DNA of 64,000 nt, from positions 1 through 64,000 of the forward strand of contig JAFDZO010000015.1 of assembly GCA_018266845.1 (NCBI GenBank), in the 5' to 3' direction. The notes beneath the pieces were generated by a model, which had not been told where the DNA came from, made no database searches, and saw only the letters and a list, made by a program, of their open reading frames with translations. The position numbers were made by a program, and so were the translations under genes. Source of the DNA: Bacteroidota bacterium (GTDB lineage Bacteria > Bacteroidota > Ignavibacteria > Tepidaquicellales > Tepidaquicellaceae). Shown piece by piece: positions 62,499 to 64,000 of the stretch (the first letter of the stretch is position 1; every line of letters begins with the position of its first letter).

Positions 62499-64000
62499 AT
62501 GAGAGACGAAACTCCGTTAATGCGCCAATACCGACAGATAAAAGAAAAGTATCCTGAAACGCTTTTGCTTTTTAGAATGGGAGACTTTTTCGAAACGTTC
62601 GAGCATGATGCAATTGTCGCTTCTAAAATTCTCGGCATTACTCTTACAAAACGCTCTAACGGAAAAGCATCTGAAGTGCCGCTTGCGGGATTTCCGCATC
62701 ATGCATTGGATAACTATCTGCCTAAGCTTGTCCGCGCCGGACAGAGAGTTGCCGTGTGTGAGCAGCTTGAAGATCCGAAGTTTGCAAAAGGAATTGTTAA
62801 AAGAGATGTGATAGAAGTAGTTACTCCCGGCGCTACTTTTTCCGAAAAACTGCTTGACCATAAATCAAATAATTTTCTTGCTGCAATTTTTATAAGAGAC
62901 AGCATCTGCGGACTTGCATTCTGCGATGTTTCCACAGGTGAGTTTGCCGCTTCAGAAGTTCACATAAAAAATCTTCTCGAGCAGATAGATAATATAAATC
63001 CTTCTGAAATTTTAATTTCAAAAAGAGAAAAAGATAAAGTATTCAAGGCGCTGGACTATGAACCAGACGCTGCGTTTAACGAACCTCAGAGAAGATGGCT
63101 TTTCACAAAGGTGGAAGACTGGGTTTTTAATTATGATTATGCAAACGAAGTACTTACAAATCACTTCGGGACGCAATCACTGAAGGGTTTCGGCATCGCC
63201 GATATGAAGGAAGGCATTATTGCCGCCGGGTGCGTAATGAACTACCTGAACGAAACACAGAAGAACAATCTTCCTCATTTAAAGAAAATAACGAACTACA
63301 ATTTTACCGATTATATAATTCTTGACCCATCGACAAAAAGAAATCTTGAAATAACTTCTTCGCTTGCTGAAGGCGGAAGAGAAGGTACGCTTATTTCAAT
63401 TCTTGACAAAACTCAGACTGCAATGGGCGGACGCTTATTGAAGAAATGGGTTTCACGTCCGTTAAAGGTAAAAAGCCAGATACAGGCAAGACTTGATGCA
63501 GTTGAAGACTTATGCGAAAACAAAGGCGACAGGAAAGTAATAATTGAGCAGCTAAAATCTGTTGCCGATTTAGAAAGATTGCTTTCGAAAATTTCCACAG
63601 GAAGAGCTGTTGCAAGAGATATATTGCAATTGAAGATTTCGCTTAAAAATATTTCTGAAATAAAATTAAAACTTAGTGAATTCAAATCAGAAGCGATAAA
63701 AAAAGTAAAAGAGAACATTGTAGATATTCCCGAAGTGATTTTGAAAATTGATAACGCAGTTAACGATAATTTTATTTCAGGAATTGATTCATACGGAGTA
63801 ATCAAAAAAGGATACAATAAAGAGCTTGATGATATAAAGGATATTTTGATAAACGGAAAGACATGGGTGGAAAATTATCAGAGCCAGGAAAGAAGAAGAA
63901 CGGGTATAAGCTCACTGAAGGTGGAGTTTAATAAAGTGTTCGGTTATTACATAATGATTACCAAAGCAAACCTTGATAAAGCTCCCGCTGATTATACCAG
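62499..64000 (+). CDS. mutS: DNA mismatch repair protein MutS (3' end beyond window)
   Basis: The frame opens at ATG 62499 and runs to the right edge (500 complete codons of a usual ~860-880). The mismatch-recognition domain has LLLFRMGDFFETFEHDA, with the Phe-x-Glu wedge of G-D-F-F-E. The ITLTKRSNG and VPLAGFPHHALDNYL blocks are in the usual places. The connector, lever (LDPSTKRNLEI...GTLISILDKTQTAMGGRLLKKW) and the start of the clamp domain follow. The ATPase and dimerisation domains must lie outside the window. MutS starts mismatch repair by binding mispaired DNA. Confidence 0.96.
   Translation, partial: MRDETPLMRQYRQIKEKYPETLLLFRMGDFFETFEHDAIVASKILGITLTKRSNGKASEVPLAGFPHHALDNYLPKLVRAGQRVAVCEQLEDPKFAKGIVKRDVIEVVTPGATFSEKLLDHKSNNFLAAIFIRDSICGLAFCDVSTGEFAASEVHIKNLLEQIDNINPSEILISKREKDKVFKALDYEPDAAFNEPQRRWLFTKVEDWVFNYDYANEVLTNHFGTQSLKGFGIADMKEGIIAAGCVMNYLNETQKNNLPHLKKITNYNFTDYIILDPSTKRNLEITSSLAEGGREGTLISILDKTQTAMGGRLLKKWVSRPLKVKSQIQARLDAVEDLCENKGDRKVIIEQLKSVADLERLLSKISTGRAVARDILQLKISLKNISEIKLKLSEFKSEAIKKVKENIVDIPEVILKIDNAVNDNFISGIDSYGVIKKGYNKELDDIKDILINGKTWVENYQSQERRRTGISSLKVEFNKVFGYYIMITKANLDKAPADYT

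Noticed and set aside
1-64000. tRNA, rRNA, riboswitch, CRISPR or prophage features
   Set aside because: No cloverleaf, conserved rRNA segment, regular repeat-spacer pattern, T-box before glyQS or phage structural gene was seen on reading both strands; a covariance-model scan would be decisive.

Overview
The window is 64 kb of low-GC bacterial chromosome, packed almost wall to wall with genes. It most likely comes from an Ignavibacteria-like member of the Bacteroidota/Chlorobiota (FCB) group. Three large secreted proteins end in a type IX secretion (T9SS) sorting domain with the NYPNPFNP-type signature. There is also a GWxTD-domain protein, a DUF5916 outer-membrane protein, many Sec or lipoprotein signals and several beta-barrel proteins, all typical of that group. 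I saw no rRNA, tRNA, CRISPR array, prophage or complete insertion sequence. One MITE-like palindromic element lies at about 5.0-5.2 kb.

Layout. 0-8 kb: comM (cut by the left edge), der, a DUF1232 protein, a YmdB-type phosphoesterase, small secreted and membrane proteins, and prfA. 8-20 kb: a methyltransferase and a run of exported proteins (M14 carboxypeptidase and HExxHxxGxxH metalloprotease with T9SS tails, a DUF3298 protein, a DUF5916 barrel), then a Tat-exported Rieske protein followed by a CxxCH-bearing barrel protein. 20-26 kb: an apparent nitrosative-stress operon (ric/scdA, a lipoprotein cytochrome c and a NirK-like multicopper protein), an AT-rich trio of unknown genes, and a Crp/Fnr regulator overlapping a SemiSWEET gene. 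26-33 kb: glyQS, an AraC regulator, a two-domain retropepsin-like protein, a VIT-VWA T9SS protein and an acid-phosphatase-like protein. 33-45 kb: a long co-directional run (mtaB, a 66-aa protein, sixA, an ABC ATPase, an enoyl-CoA hydratase, a ParE-type toxin-antitoxin pair, an aminotransferase, a DUF192 protein, a putative gluzincin, a DUF423 protein, an Omp85 protein), then DUF2851, TPR and DUF58 genes. 45-49 kb: GWxTD, rimO, DinB and SprT-like genes. 49.3-53.4 kb: a self-contained four-gene operon of two atypical D-Ala-D-Ala-ligase-like ATP-grasp enzymes, a GNAT acetyltransferase and a true lysine 2,3-aminomutase. 53.5-56 kb: DUF6249, DUF4097, an ECF sigma factor and a putative anti-sigma protein. 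56-59.6 kb: nrfH-nrfA-porin for ammonifying nitrite reduction. 59.6-64 kb: a family-39 glycosyltransferase, a second ECF sigma factor and mutS (cut by the right edge).

How the parts fit. Two operons 36 kb apart (ric-cytochrome-NirK-like and nrfH-nrfA-porin) carry the same palindrome, TTGAC-N4-GTCAA, just upstream of their first genes. The window also encodes a Crp/Fnr-family regulator that has an FNR-like recognition helix but no FNR iron-sulfur cysteines. I infer a shared nitrite/NO regulon. The NirK-like protein keeps all type 2 copper ligands, but the usual catalytic Asp is Ser and the type 1 axial Met is Gln. The best candidate for an undescribed system is the 49.3-53.4 kb operon, whose aminomutase keeps both lysine-recognition aspartates. 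It may build a beta-lysine-containing small molecule.
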